A stretch of DNA of 64,000 nt from assembly GCF_036227605.1 (NCBI RefSeq), contig NZ_CP109487.1:5309001-5373000 (forward strand). The letters are read 5' to 3'. A model generated the notes under the pieces. That model had not been told where the DNA came from. It searched no databases and saw only the letters and a program-made list of their open reading frames with translations. The position numbers were made by a program, and so were the translations under genes. The DNA comes from Streptomyces sp. NBC_01439. Its GTDB lineage: Bacteria > Actinomycetota > Actinomycetes > Streptomycetales > Streptomycetaceae. This document shows positions 25,007 through 34,220 of this stretch, in pieces (positions within the stretch are counted from its first letter, which is position 1; every line of letters starts with the position of its first letter).

Positions 25007-25381
25007 ATGGACCACGCGACCCCCCTGGAGCAGGCGCTGCACGTCGCCCGCGCCCTCGTTCTCGCCGACCTCGCCGCCGGCGAGGTCGCCGATGCCGATG
25101 TCGTCTCCCTCGTCGAGGACTCGGTCACGCACCGCCGGTGGTGGGTGGAGCAGTGGCCGGAGGGCGTCGATTACCTTGCCGGACTCGTAGCCCAGGACGT
25201 GAAGGACTCGCTGCTGGAGAAGTACGGACGATGGCCGCTGTGCCCGGTCTGCAACCACGGTGAGCCGCACGCGCTGGACGTGGAGCCGGAGCTGGGACCC
25301 GACCCGCACTGGGTGTGTTCGGAGGCGGGCGTGAAGGTGGCCGCGATCGGCGGCCTGGGCCCGGTCTTCGGCCGCCGGTGA
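25007..25381 (+). CDS. Conserved hypothetical protein (124 aa)
   Basis: Starts at ATG 25007; the longer open frame shadows murR. Helical N-terminus (PLEQALHVARALVLADLAAG), then WWVEQWPEGVDYLAG, and a C-terminal cluster CPVCNHGEPHALDV...WVCSEAG that could bind zinc (CxxC plus C). No domain named. Seven bp before the DUF4031 gene, so an operon of two. Cytoplasmic. Confidence 0.75.
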   Translation: MDHATPLEQALHVARALVLADLAAGEVADADVVSLVEDSVTHRRWWVEQWPEGVDYLAGLVAQDVKDSLLEKYGRWPLCPVCNHGEPHALDVEPELGPDPHWVCSEAGVKVAAIGGLGPVFGRR

Positions 25382-25388
25382 GCCGCCG

Positions 25389-25658
25389 GTGACCGTCTAC
25401 ATCGACCCGCCGACCTGGCCGGGCCACGGCCGCATGTGGTCGCACCTGGTCAGCGACGTCTCGTACGAGGAGCTGCACGCCTTCGCGGCGGGCATCGGCT
25501 GCCCGCCGCGCGCCTTCGAGCGGGACCACTACGACGTGCCCTCGTACTGGTACGCGGACGCGGTCGGCGCCGGCGCGGTGGAGATCGGCAGCAAGGAACT
25601 CGTGCGCCGCCTCACCGCGGCGGGCCTGCGCCGCCCGAAGGGCCGACCGGCGGCTTAG
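25389..25658 (+). CDS. DUF4031 domain protein
   Basis: 89 residues from GTG 25389. DUF4031 features: MTVYIDPPTWPGHGRMWSHL at the start, SDVSYEELHAFAAGIG, FERDHYDVPS with conserved His/Asp, and a basic tail. Small cytoplasmic protein of unknown activity, widespread in actinobacteria and often in short operons. It follows the 124-aa protein by 7 bp. Confidence 0.88.
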   Translation: MTVYIDPPTWPGHGRMWSHLVSDVSYEELHAFAAGIGCPPRAFERDHYDVPSYWYADAVGAGAVEIGSKELVRRLTAAGLRRPKGRPAA

Positions 25659-25773
25659 GCGCCCGTGCTCACCCGTGAGCACCTTGTCCGGCGGACCCGG
25701 CCGGCGGAGTCGTTTTCCGCACGAGGGCAGGAGCGCAGGAGCCGCCCCCGGCGATCTCGCTTTCGGTCCGGCG

Positions 25774-26727
25774 TCAGGCGATCCGCAAGACGCTCTTGCC
25801 GTGAGTGGCACCCTCGGCGAGCCGCCGTACGGCGGTGGCCACGTCCGCGAGGGGGTATTCGGCGGTGATGTCCACCCGTACCGTGCCGGCCGCAACGAGA
25901 GCGAGGGCGCGGCGGGCACTGTCCGCGAGGCGCTCGGGATGGGTGCGGCCGAGCAGGTTGCTGTTGTACGTCAGGAGCGATCTGCCGTGCATGAGCAGGT
26001 CACCCGCATCGGCCGGGACGGGCTCGAAACCCGCGAGGTTGCCGAAGACCACGAGTCGACCATGAGCCGCCAACTGTTCCGGAGCGGCGCGGCGAGCGGC
26101 ACCGCCGACCGGGTCGAGGATCACGTCGAAGCGTTCGTCGTCGAGCCCGGCCGGGAAGTCCTCGCGCAATACGATGCGGTCGTATCCGAATCCGGCCGCG
26201 TATTCGGCCCTGGCGCGGCTACCCGCAACACCGACGATCCGGCCGGCCCCGGCCAGCCGGGCGAACTGGGCGGCCAGCGTGCCGACCGAGCCGGCCGCGG
26301 CATGGATCAACACGCTCTCACCAGGCCGAACCCGCGCGATGGTGTTGATCAGGTCATAGGCGGTCGGTGCGCCCCAACCCAGGCCCGCGGCAGTCCGCAG
26401 CGACAGGTCACCGGCCTCCAGGCTGAGCGCAGCGGGCGCCAAGACCACCTCGGCGTACGCACCTCCGGTGGTCAACGCCGCGACGGGCGCCCCGACACGG
26501 CCCGGGTCCACACCCTCACCGACCCCCACGATGTGCCCGGATGCCTCGAAGCCGGGAACGAAGGGCCGCTGCAAAGGGAAGTGACCCTCGCGAACCATGA
26601 CGTCCCCCCACTGGACCCCGGCGTAGGCAACCTTGATCGCCACCTGGCCCGGACCGGGCACGGGTTCATCCACTTCAGCAGCGCAGTAACGGCCCTCGAT
26701 GTCGAAGAGCACAACCTTCACAGTCAC
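25774..26727 (-). CDS. Zinc-independent MDR oxidoreductase (quinone oxidoreductase/zeta-crystallin type)
   Basis: 317 residues. GroES-like N-terminal domain (PVPGPGQVAIKVAYAGVQWG, VPGFEASGHIVGVG), then a Rossmann NADPH domain with LIHAAAGSVGTLAAQFARLA and GRIVGVAGS. No structural or catalytic zinc cysteines are seen, as in quinone reductases. It reduces quinones or enones with NADPH, probably for detoxification. It is divergent from a MarR gene with a long inverted repeat between them, so likely a MarR target. Confidence 0.92.
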   Translation of the reverse strand: MTVKVVLFDIEGRYCAAEVDEPVPGPGQVAIKVAYAGVQWGDVMVREGHFPLQRPFVPGFEASGHIVGVGEGVDPGRVGAPVAALTTGGAYAEVVLAPAALSLEAGDLSLRTAAGLGWGAPTAYDLINTIARVRPGESVLIHAAAGSVGTLAAQFARLAGAGRIVGVAGSRARAEYAAGFGYDRIVLREDFPAGLDDERFDVILDPVGGAARRAAPEQLAAHGRLVVFGNLAGFEPVPADAGDLLMHGRSLLTYNSNLLGRTHPERLADSARRALALVAAGTVRVDITAEYPLADVATAVRRLAEGATHGKSVLRIA

Positions 26728-26740
26728 AACCCCTTGTGCT

Positions 26741-26790
26741 GACTCAGTATCCTTATAGTCGAGACAGTAGGTATGTAAGGTTCCTGAGTC
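26741..26790. promoter_or_regulatory. Long imperfect inverted repeat between MDR and MarR genes
   Basis: GACTCAGTATCCTTA at 26741-26755 and, inverted, TAAGGTTCCTGAGTC at 26776-26790; the two half-sites match at 13 of 15 bases. Each is 15 bp and they flank a 20-bp A/T-richer core with TATAGT, probably the divergent promoters. A candidate MarR operator. Confidence 0.72.
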
Positions 26791-26795
26791 AACCC

Positions 26796-27287
26796 ATGAA
26801 CCTGTTAGTGGAGTGGGAGCCCGTGGTGGAACCCCCGGTCGAGAAGTCCCTCTGTACCCGGATCAGAAGGTCCGAACAGGCGCTGATGGCGCATCACGAG
26901 GCGGTGCTGCGCACCTACGGGCTGACCATGACGCAGTACACCGTGCTGCTGACCCTCTCGCGCGAAGGTGGCATGTCCGGCGCCCAACTGGCCCGCTCCT
27001 GCGGGGTGACCCAGCAGAGCATGGGCAGTGTGCTGACCAATATGGAAGGCAAGGAACTCATTCACCGCGCAAGCTCCCCGGTGCACGCCAAAGTGCAGAT
27101 CGCGACCTTGAGCGATGAGGGCCAGGCGCTCCTCGATCGCGCCTACAGGGAAGTGGACGTCCTTGAGCAGGCGCTCACCGATGCGTTCACACCCTCCGAA
27201 CACGCCGCGCTCTGCGCACTGTTGGAACGAGCCACCACTGTCCTGATCGGGCAGACCCGCAACACGACCACCCCGCCCACCACCTGA
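26796..27287 (+). CDS. MarR family transcriptional regulator
   Basis: 163 residues from ATG 26796; a GTG near 26823 after GGAGTGGGAG is an alternative start. Winged helix: LTMTQYTVLLTLSREGGMSG, AQLARSCGVTQQSMGSVLTNMEGKELI, then the wing (ASSPVHAKVQIATLSDEGQ). Likely a repressor of the divergent quinone-reductase-like gene that responds to a phenolic or electrophile. Thr-rich C-terminal tail. Confidence 0.9.
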   Translation: MNLLVEWEPVVEPPVEKSLCTRIRRSEQALMAHHEAVLRTYGLTMTQYTVLLTLSREGGMSGAQLARSCGVTQQSMGSVLTNMEGKELIHRASSPVHAKVQIATLSDEGQALLDRAYREVDVLEQALTDAFTPSEHAALCALLERATTVLIGQTRNTTTPPTT

Positions 27288-27443
27288 ACCGCCGGCCTAC
27301 AGCCGAAACGTCTGCTCCTTCGCGGATGGCGCGACAGCGACCTCGAACCACCCATGCGCGGCGATGACATGGACTCGCGGGGCAGATTTTTTACAGCCTC
27401 TGAAGCGTTCCCCCGCCGCACAGGATGAAGATCAAGCTGCACG

Positions 27444-28685
27444 TCAGGAACTCGGGGTCGGGGCCGGGGTGGGGGCCGGGGCCGAGGTCGGCTCAGGGAC
27501 GGTGTTGGGCTGGGCCGCGGGCGGGAGTTCCCAGACGTGGTCCGGGGTCGCGATCTTGGTGACGGTGTTGGCGATGAGGGAGCTCAGGCTGGCGAACTTC
27601 CCGTCGACGTCGGAGTTCACCACGATCACCATGGTGGCGCGGGCCTGCGGGAGGCGGACGGCGATGGTCTCGTAGCCGGGCAGCTCGCCGTTGTGGCCGA
27701 TCCAGCCGTCGAGTTCGGCGATGCCGAGTCCGTAGCCCACGTCCGCGTGCCCGGTGGGCAGCATGCGCAGCCGCTGGGCCTGGGTGGCCGGTTCCAGCAG
27801 GCGGTCACCGTCGGGAAGCTTCCCGGTGACCAGGGTCGGGACCCAGGAGTGCAGGTCGTCCATGGTGGAGATCATCGCGCCGGCCGCCCAGCCCCAGGAC
27901 GGGTTCCAGGTGGAGGCGTCGACGGTCGCGCCGTCCGGGGTGAAGTTCGTGTAGCCGTGCACGTACGGGGACGCGATCTCCGCGCCGGTCGGCAGCGAGG
28001 TCGAATCCAGGCCGGCCGGTTCGAAGACCTGCTGCTCCAGGTAGGTGTGCAGGGGCTGCCCGCTGACCTTCTCGACGAGCCGGCCGAGCAGCACGGTGTT
28101 GGTGTTGGAGTACTCCCAGCGCGCGCCCGGCGGGAAGTTCGCGGGGTGCCGGAAGGCGATGTCCAGCAGCTCCTGCGGGGTCCAGGCGCGGTGCGGGTCG
28201 GCCTTGAAGACGGCCGTCCAGCGCGGGTCCTCGGTGTAGTTGTAGAGGCCGCTGCGCATGTCGGCGAGCTGCCGGACGGTGATCTTCTCGCCGCCGGGCA
28301 CGCCGTCGAGGTACGTCGAGATCGGCGCGTCCAGCCGTACCTTCCCGTCGTCGACGAGCTGGAGGACGCCGGTGACGGAGAAGGTCTTGGTGACGCTGCC
28401 GATGCGCGTGTGCATGTCGGTCTTGATGGGGGTGCCGGTGGCCTTGTCGGAGGTGCCGAAGGCGCGCACGTAGGGGTCCTCGCCGTCGATCCACAGGCCG
28501 ACGCCCACCCCGGGGATGTCGGCCTTGCGCATGGCCGCGGTGATCGCGTCGTCGAGCTGCTCGGCGGTCGCCGGGTCGATGCCGACCCGGCCCGGCGGGG
28601 CGGCCGCGGGGGCCTGGCCCGCGCACAACGCGGTGAGCAGCAGGGAGGCGGCTGCCAAGACGGTGGGCGTCCGGTACCGGCCCAT
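27444..28685 (-). CDS. Secreted serine hydrolase, class C beta-lactamase / D-Ala-D-Ala carboxypeptidase-like
   Basis: 413 residues. Signal peptide (about 1-28, LAAASLLLTALCAGQAPAA). Catalytic signatures: SVTK (SxxK, nucleophile Ser), YSN (YxN, in WEYSNTNTVLLG) and HNG (in GHNGELPGYE), all three motifs of the serine penicillin-recognising family. It ends in a Pro/Thr/Ala tail that may span the wall. It could be a carboxypeptidase, esterase or peptidase; substrate not evident. The upstream sequence shares no operon partner. Confidence 0.93.
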   Translation of the reverse strand: MGRYRTPTVLAAASLLLTALCAGQAPAAAPPGRVGIDPATAEQLDDAITAAMRKADIPGVGVGLWIDGEDPYVRAFGTSDKATGTPIKTDMHTRIGSVTKTFSVTGVLQLVDDGKVRLDAPISTYLDGVPGGEKITVRQLADMRSGLYNYTEDPRWTAVFKADPHRAWTPQELLDIAFRHPANFPPGARWEYSNTNTVLLGRLVEKVSGQPLHTYLEQQVFEPAGLDSTSLPTGAEIASPYVHGYTNFTPDGATVDASTWNPSWGWAAGAMISTMDDLHSWVPTLVTGKLPDGDRLLEPATQAQRLRMLPTGHADVGYGLGIAELDGWIGHNGELPGYETIAVRLPQARATMVIVVNSDVDGKFASLSSLIANTVTKIATPDHVWELPPAAQPNTVPEPTSAPAPTPAPTPSS

Positions 28686-28840
28686 GGAGGATCACCTCTG
28701 ACGCACGTCCCCGAGCGGTCCCCAGCTCCCCGAGCGGACCTTCCCATCGTAGGAAGCCGGATCCGGGGCGGCGACCGGGAACGGGCGTCCACCGGCGATC
28801 GGTCGCGGCGTTGTCGGTGGCGTCCGACATGATCGGCACC

Positions 28841-29995
28841 ATGAACTCACCCGTGCCGCCGGTCCGCTCGTCCTGGGACCGCATCGACGGCTGGCTGCGC
28901 GAGCACGCCCCGACCTCGTACGAGAACCTCGCACGACCCGCCGACGCCGGCGCGGTCGAGGCGGCGCAGGCGGAGATGGGCCTGCGTTTCCCGGCCGACC
29001 TGGTCGACTCGCTGCTTTGCCACGACGGCCTCCTGCGCTGGGGCAGCGTCCTGCCGGGCCCGCCGCCGCAGTCGGTGGCGCAGATCGTGGCGCACTGGCG
29101 GATGCGCAGCGAGATCGACGCTGACGACGAGGACCTCGGCGAGCCTTCCGAGCCGGGAGCCGAGCCCTGGTGGCACCCCCGGTGGATCCCGTGGGCCGAG
29201 AGCCACGGGACCGCGCAGGTGATCGACATGCGCGAGGGGCCGCAGCAGGGCCGGCTGGGTACGGCCTGCCACGACGACACCGCCCACTTCGAGGACGGGT
29301 GGCCCTCGCTGGCGGCGTACCTCGCGGAGGTGGCCGACGTACTGGACCACGGCGGCCTGGCCGACGGCTGCGCGCCCTACCTGATCGGTGACGGGGAGCT
29401 GTGGTGGGACCTGGAGGGGGAGACGGAGTTGAACGGCGAACCCCTCGTCCCGGCTCCGACCCCCGCACGTACCGCCGCACTCGCGGTCCGGGCCTCCTGG
29501 AGCTTGCCGGAACTGCTCGGGGAGCCGGTCCGTCCGGCGGGCGAGGACGCACTCGTCATCGAGGCACTGGCGCGCGACTGGTCGGTCGTCCTCCCGCCCG
29601 ACTACGTGGCCGTGGCGAGCGCCTACGGAGACACGATGATCTCCGACTACCTGTACTTCTTCGGCGCCCGCGGCCTGCGCGCGTACGGGGAGCGCAACGC
29701 GCCGGGCGCGCCGTCCCCCTCGGTGCCCCATCCCGTCCTGCCCACCTCCGGCGGCGTCCTGGCCTTCGGCCACACGATCGAGGGCGACCGGCTGTTCCTG
29801 GTCCCGCACGCCGACGGCAGTTGGACGGTGTCGGCGTTCCGGCGCGGCTGGGCGGACTGGCACGACACGGGGATCGGCTTCGGCGAATGGTTCCGCGGAG
29901 CCCTCGCCGGGGTGCTCGCCACCGACTGGCTGCCGGAGTGGGAGCCGGGTCCGCACCCCCTGGAGCTCGGCCCGGACGCTCGCGCGGCGGCCTGA
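28841..29995 (+). CDS. SMI1/KNR4-family protein
   Basis: About 384 residues from ATG 28841 (28829 also possible). The N-terminal half is a SUKH/SMI1 domain: SWDRIDGWLREHAPTSYENL, VEAAQAEMGLRFPADLVDSL, HDGLLRWGSVLPG, WHPRWIPWAESHGT, HDDTAHFEDGWPSL. A second segment from about 200 shows a further SMI1-like pattern (VVLPPDYVAVASAYGD). SUKH proteins often give immunity to toxins; no toxin gene is beside it. Cytoplasmic. Its stop is not followed by an operon partner. Confidence 0.85.
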   Translation: MNSPVPPVRSSWDRIDGWLREHAPTSYENLARPADAGAVEAAQAEMGLRFPADLVDSLLCHDGLLRWGSVLPGPPPQSVAQIVAHWRMRSEIDADDEDLGEPSEPGAEPWWHPRWIPWAESHGTAQVIDMREGPQQGRLGTACHDDTAHFEDGWPSLAAYLAEVADVLDHGGLADGCAPYLIGDGELWWDLEGETELNGEPLVPAPTPARTAALAVRASWSLPELLGEPVRPAGEDALVIEALARDWSVVLPPDYVAVASAYGDTMISDYLYFFGARGLRAYGERNAPGAPSPSVPHPVLPTSGGVLAFGHTIEGDRLFLVPHADGSWTVSAFRRGWADWHDTGIGFGEWFRGALAGVLATDWLPEWEPGPHPLELGPDARAAA

Positions 29996-30157
29996 CCACC
30001 CGTGGTGGCCGGCTGGCCGGCCACCGAAGTTCGACCCGGAGGACGACAAGGCTCGGCATGCGGTCGAGTGTGGGATCGATCGCCGCAAGAGGCATCGAGC
30101 CGGGGCCATCAACGAGTGGCTGTGACCAGCGCCTTTCCCGGTCGTGCGGGAGCGGCC

Positions 30158-30505
30158 TCAGCGGTGGCCCAGCACGTTGACCACCCGGCCGTTGGGGTCG
30201 CGGACGAAGAACCGCCGGACACCCCACTCCTCGTCCTGCAAGGGGTGGACGATCTCCGCACCGCTGTCCCGCACGGCCGCATAGGCCGCGTCCACGTCGT
30301 CCACTTCGACGCTCATGTCGGGCGCGATGGGAGCGGTCTTGTCGCTGGTCATAAGGCTGACTTGCGCCGCCGGACTCGACGGGGAGGCGAGCGTCATGAT
30401 CCAGCCGTGGTTCATGACCTCCTCGAAGCCCAGCAGACCATAGAACTCCCGGCTCTCCTGCATGGCCTCTGACTGAATGTTGGGCACGACACGGCGAGCG
30501 GCCAT
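30158..30505 (-). CDS. Glyoxalase/VOC superfamily protein
   Basis: 115 residues from ATG 30505. VOC pattern: RRVVPNIQSEAMQESREFYG, LLGFEEVMNHGWIMTLASP, VDDVDAAYAAVRDSGAEIVH, and the C-terminal RRFFVRDPNGRVVNVLGHR. It binds a metal and may be a ring-opening dioxygenase, isomerase or antibiotic-binding protein; the metal residues are only partly clear (His, Glu). Single gene with its own promoter. Confidence 0.9.
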   Translation of the reverse strand: MAARRVVPNIQSEAMQESREFYGLLGFEEVMNHGWIMTLASPSSPAAQVSLMTSDKTAPIAPDMSVEVDDVDAAYAAVRDSGAEIVHPLQDEEWGVRRFFVRDPNGRVVNVLGHR

Positions 30506-31053
30506 CGACGACTCCAGGTGAGAACAGACACGCCTTCGGACCCTCCACAAGTACTACGGCACACCCGCCGCCGCACACACTTTCGCAACAGGCCCAGGTG
30601 TGTCGTCCCTTGCGGTCCTGCCGGGCCCGCGGCGGCCCGGGGTGGCCCGGGGTGCCGGACGCCGCGGGCTCGGCCGACATGATCCGAAGGAGGCGACCCC
30701 GGTCCCGTCCCCCGGCGGACCGTACGGGCCGGAGCCGTCCCGCCGCCGCCGCACCACCTGACCTGCGGACATCGCTCGTTCACCGGAGTCCGCCCGGTGG
30801 GACTCCGGCGGGAGGGACGATCCCAGGATTCAAGACACGAGAGGGAAAGCACCACACCAAACCCCACCCCTCCCGCCCATGGCGCACGCTCACTCGCTTG
30901 GGTGAAAGATGCCAACTTGGCTGGCTTCGGGGAGGGTTGCCTGATCTACGCTCAGCGCGACACACCACATGACCGCTGACACACGTCGGCCCCCGCCGGG
31001 ACTGCAATCCCAGTGCGGGGGCCTGACCACCGAGGAAGACAGACCCCTTCCTG
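30506..31053. other. 548-bp intergenic region with a hairpin and an SD-occluding stem
   Basis: No coding sequence supported. Features: hairpin GGCCCCCGC / GCGGGGGCC (30988-31023), and immediately after it AGGAAG (31033-31038), the probable SD of the next gene, able to pair with CTTCCT (31047-31052) just before the ATG. The pair could regulate translation. The rest (30551-30930) is GC-rich without clear signals. Confidence 0.5.
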
Positions 31054-31941
31054 ATGGATACCCAGAACACTAGCGCGCGCCTGCACGCCCAGTCCCGGAA
31101 CGACGGGGAAAACCACCCCTCCCGGCGAACCCGTGCGCACACCCGATCCGGCGGTGTCATCCATGACAACGCCCGCCACACCGCCCGCTTCACGGTGATC
31201 GGCAACCACCTCGCCCAGCACGCCGAGCTGTCGCTGCTGGCCATCGGCCTGGCCGTGCACATCCAGTCCCTGCCCGGCGGCGCGCTCGTCGACATCCGGA
31301 CCCTGGCCGGCCGCTTCCCCGAGGGGAAGACCCGGATCGCCGCCGCCCTGCGCGAACTGGAGGCCCACGGCTATCTGCGCCGCACCTGCGAACGCACCAG
31401 CAGCGGCCGCGTCGTCACCCGCACGGTCTCCTGCAACCAGCCGGGCCGGACCGGCGCCCCGGACGAGCCGCGACCGGAGCCCCGGCGCCCCGCCCGCCGG
31501 GAGGGCGAGCCGCCGCGCCGCGCCCTGCCCGCGGTTCCGCAGCCCGCCTACCCTGCCCCTGACCTCCTCCGGGCCGCCATCGAGGTCCTCGTGGGCCTGC
31601 GCCGCGCAGATCCCCGCATCCTGCTCTCCGCCACCGAGGTCGAGCACCTCGCCCCCGGGGTCGCGGCCTGGCTGGAGCGCGACCTGTCCCCGAGCGCCGT
31701 TCACCACGCCCTGACCACCGACCTGCCGACGGAGCCCCTGCGCCGCCCGGCCGCCCTCCTGGCCCACCGCCTCGCGGCGCAGCTCCCGCCCGTGCCGCCG
31801 TTCCGCGCCCCGGCAGCACCTCCGCCCGTCAGACACCCGCTCCAGAACTGCGACCTCTGCGACCGCGCCTTCCGCGCGGCCGACCCCGGCCGCTGCCGCG
31901 GCTGCCTGACCGAACCGCCCGGGGTTCACCCCTCCGGGTGA
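31054..31941 (+). CDS. Winged-helix DNA-binding protein with C-terminal zinc ribbon
   Basis: 295 residues. N-terminal winged helix: RFTVIGNHLAQHAELSLLAI, then LVDIRTLAGRFPEGKTRIAA and ALRELEAHGYLRR, which is the HTH of plasmid/phage-type helix-turn-helix proteins. A Pro/Arg linker follows, and a C-terminal CxxC pair set (CDLCDRAF..RCRGC) fits a zinc ribbon. This type is scattered in Streptomyces genomes, often near mobile elements. Function not assigned. Its SD may be sequestered by a hairpin upstream. Confidence 0.78.
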   Translation: MDTQNTSARLHAQSRNDGENHPSRRTRAHTRSGGVIHDNARHTARFTVIGNHLAQHAELSLLAIGLAVHIQSLPGGALVDIRTLAGRFPEGKTRIAAALRELEAHGYLRRTCERTSSGRVVTRTVSCNQPGRTGAPDEPRPEPRRPARREGEPPRRALPAVPQPAYPAPDLLRAAIEVLVGLRRADPRILLSATEVEHLAPGVAAWLERDLSPSAVHHALTTDLPTEPLRRPAALLAHRLAAQLPPVPPFRAPAAPPPVRHPLQNCDLCDRAFRAADPGRCRGCLTEPPGVHPSG

Positions 31942-32068
31942 ACCATCGCCGCATCGGCCCGTTCCGCACGGCATCGCTTCCTACGCTCCCCGCAAGACCC
32001 ATTCGTGGCATTTGCCAGAGGCACTTCCCAGAGGCACTTCCCACCTCGCCACTCCCACAGGAACCCCG

Positions 32069-32942
32069 ATGGTCAGTTCGCCCCACGAGGCGATGCACCG
32101 CATCTTCCAGGAACACCCGGAGCTCTTCTCCCGTGCTCGGCGTCGACTTCGCCCCACCCACGTCGTTCACCGTCCTGCCCAACGACCTCACCGAGACCCA
32201 GCCCTTGGAACGCCGCGTCGACACCCTGCTGCGGTTCGACACGGAGCGCGACGGGTCCTTCCTCCTCGCCGTCGAGGCCCAAGGCAAGAAGGACCCGGAC
32301 AAGCCCGCCAGTTGGGCGTACTACGCCTCCTACCTCCTCACGAAGTACCGGCTGCAGCCGATGCTGCTGGTCGTCTGCCAGGACCGCTCGACCGCGGAAT
32401 GGGCCGCCCGCCCGGTCCGCTTCGGGCCTCCGCAGTGGCCCCTGCTCACCCTGTGCCCGCTGGTGGCGGGGCCGCACAACATGCCCCTGATCACCAGTCC
32501 CGCCGAAGTCCGGAAGGACCTGGCGCTGGCCACTCTGGCCGCGATCACCCACGCCACGAATCCGGACATCGGAGCCATACTCAAAGCGATGACCAACGTC
32601 CTGCGGGACACACCCGCAGCCCTCGCCAACCCGATCGTCGAATTCGTCGCACAAGGCATGGGTAAGCACCCATCCGCAGCACTCTGGAGGAAGCTGGTGG
32701 CCGTGGACCTCTCTTTCTACAAGTCGTCCCTCTCCGAGGAACTCCGAGACGAGGGCCGGGCCGAGGGCGAGGCGCGTCGGGCGGCCGAGGACGTCCTGGC
32801 TGTTCTCGCGGAACGGAGCATCGAGGTCCCCGAGGCGGTCCGTGAGCGGATCACCGGCTGCGGTGACGCCGAGACCCTGAGCCGCTGGCTCCGGCGTGCC
32901 GTCACCGCGGCCTCCGCCGATGCGATCTTCGGGGACGGGTAG
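32069..32942 (+). pseudogene. Frameshifted PD-(D/E)XK-like (Rpn/transposase-like) protein gene
   Basis: Two frames carry parts of one protein. The frame of ATG 32069 encodes the family N-terminus MVSSPHEAMHRIFQEHPELF up to about base 32131. The family then continues in the +1 frame as VLGVDFAPPTSFTVLPNDL, LERRVDTLLRFDTERDGSFL, LLAVEAQGKKDPDKPASWA and YYASYLLTKYR, to the stop at 32942. A small deletion near 32133-32140 is the likely cause. The conserved part has an E-x-Q/K nuclease-like pattern (VEAQGKKD). GTG 32133 after GGAG could restart it as a truncated protein. Related to Rpn-like putative transposases. Confidence 0.78.
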
Positions 32943-32951
32943 CGGGCGGCG

Positions 32952-34193
32952 TCAGGCGTGGGTGGGCGCCGGGGTGGCGGGGGCGCTGCTGCCGGTGATC
33001 ACGCGGGTGGCGCGCGGCGGCGTACGGCGGTCCAGGCGCAGGGCGGCCGCGGTGAGGGCGATCGCGGTGACGGTCATGGCGGCGCCCGCCCAGGCGGTGG
33101 CGGCGAAACCCAGGCCGGCGTCGATGACGGTGCCGCCGAGCCAGGGGCCGCCGGTGTTGCCGAGGTTGAAGGCGGCGGTGGTGGTGGCGCCGGCCAGGGT
33201 CGGGGCGGCGCCGGCCACGTTGAACATGCGGGCGTTGAGCGCCGGGGCGGTGAAGAAGGCCGAGAAGCCGAGCAGGAAGGCCAGGGCGACCGCCGCGGCG
33301 GCGGCGGAGGCCAGCAGGGCGAGCGCGACGAGGAAGACGGTCGAGGCGGTGATGCCCCAGATCATCACGCCGAACAGGTGCGCGTCGGCGACCCGGCCGC
33401 CGACGGTGGTGCCGGCCAGCGCGCCGATGCCGAAGAGGCCGAGGATCCACGGGACCCATCGCGAGTCCAGCCCGGCCACGTCCGTGAGCAGCGGCGAGAA
33501 GTAGCTGAAGGCGCAGAAGACGCCGCCCGCGGCCAGCGCGGTGATGCCGATGGAGAGCCACACCTGGCGGTCGCGGTAGATGCGCAGCTCGCGCCCGAGC
33601 GACGGCTTCTCGGCGGGCAGCGGGATCTTCGGGATCAGCGCCAGGATGCCGACGAGGGCGATCGCGGAGGCGGCGGCGACCGACCAGAACGCGGAGCGCC
33701 AGCCCAGGTGCTCGCCGAGGAAGGCGCCGGCGGGGACGCCGAGGACGTTGGCGATCGACAGGCCGCCGATCATGACGGCCATCGCGCGGGCCCGCTGGTC
33801 CATGTCGACCATGGCGATGGCGACGGCCGCGCCCACGGCCCAGAAGCCGGCGCAGGCGAACGCGGAGACCACGCGGGAGGCGAAGAGGAGCTCGTACGTG
33901 GGAGCCAGCGCCCCGGCGACTTGCCCGAGGCCGAAGAGGCTGATGAGGGCGATGAGGGTGGTGCGGCGGGGGAGCCGCAAGGTGGCCACGGCCAGCAGCG
34001 GTGCGCCGATGACCATGCCGATCGCGAAGGCGGATATGAGCAGGCCCGCCTGCGGGATGGTGACGCCCATGTCCTCGGCGATCGGTGGCAGCAGGCCGGA
34101 GAGCATGAATTCGCTGGTGCCGAGCGCGAAGACGGACAGGCCGAGGACGTAGACGGCGACGGGCATGCGGGGGCGTACGGCTGCTGCGGGCAT
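32952..34193 (-). CDS. MFS drug-efflux transporter (Cmx/CmlR-type, 12 TM)
   Basis: About 413 residues from ATG 34193 (GTG 34205 also possible). Twelve membrane helices; motif A region VGAPLLAVATLRLPRRT and YVLGLSVFALGTSEFMLSGL at helix 1, as in chloramphenicol-type exporters. It probably exports small antibiotics by proton antiport. Convergent with the 32069 gene by a 9-bp gap; no regulator adjacent. Confidence 0.92.
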   Translation of the reverse strand: MPAAAVRPRMPVAVYVLGLSVFALGTSEFMLSGLLPPIAEDMGVTIPQAGLLISAFAIGMVIGAPLLAVATLRLPRRTTLIALISLFGLGQVAGALAPTYELLFASRVVSAFACAGFWAVGAAVAIAMVDMDQRARAMAVMIGGLSIANVLGVPAGAFLGEHLGWRSAFWSVAAASAIALVGILALIPKIPLPAEKPSLGRELRIYRDRQVWLSIGITALAAGGVFCAFSYFSPLLTDVAGLDSRWVPWILGLFGIGALAGTTVGGRVADAHLFGVMIWGITASTVFLVALALLASAAAAAVALAFLLGFSAFFTAPALNARMFNVAGAAPTLAGATTTAAFNLGNTGGPWLGGTVIDAGLGFAATAWAGAAMTVTAIALTAAALRLDRRTPPRATRVITGSSAPATPAPTHA

Positions 34194-34220
34194 GACTGTC
34201 ACCAACCCGTGCGAACGCGA

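Noticed and set aside
31938..32132. In-frame N-terminal extension of the 32069 pseudogene from GTG 31938
   Set aside because: It translates the true N-terminal region in the wrong frame; real family residues are in the 32069 frame.
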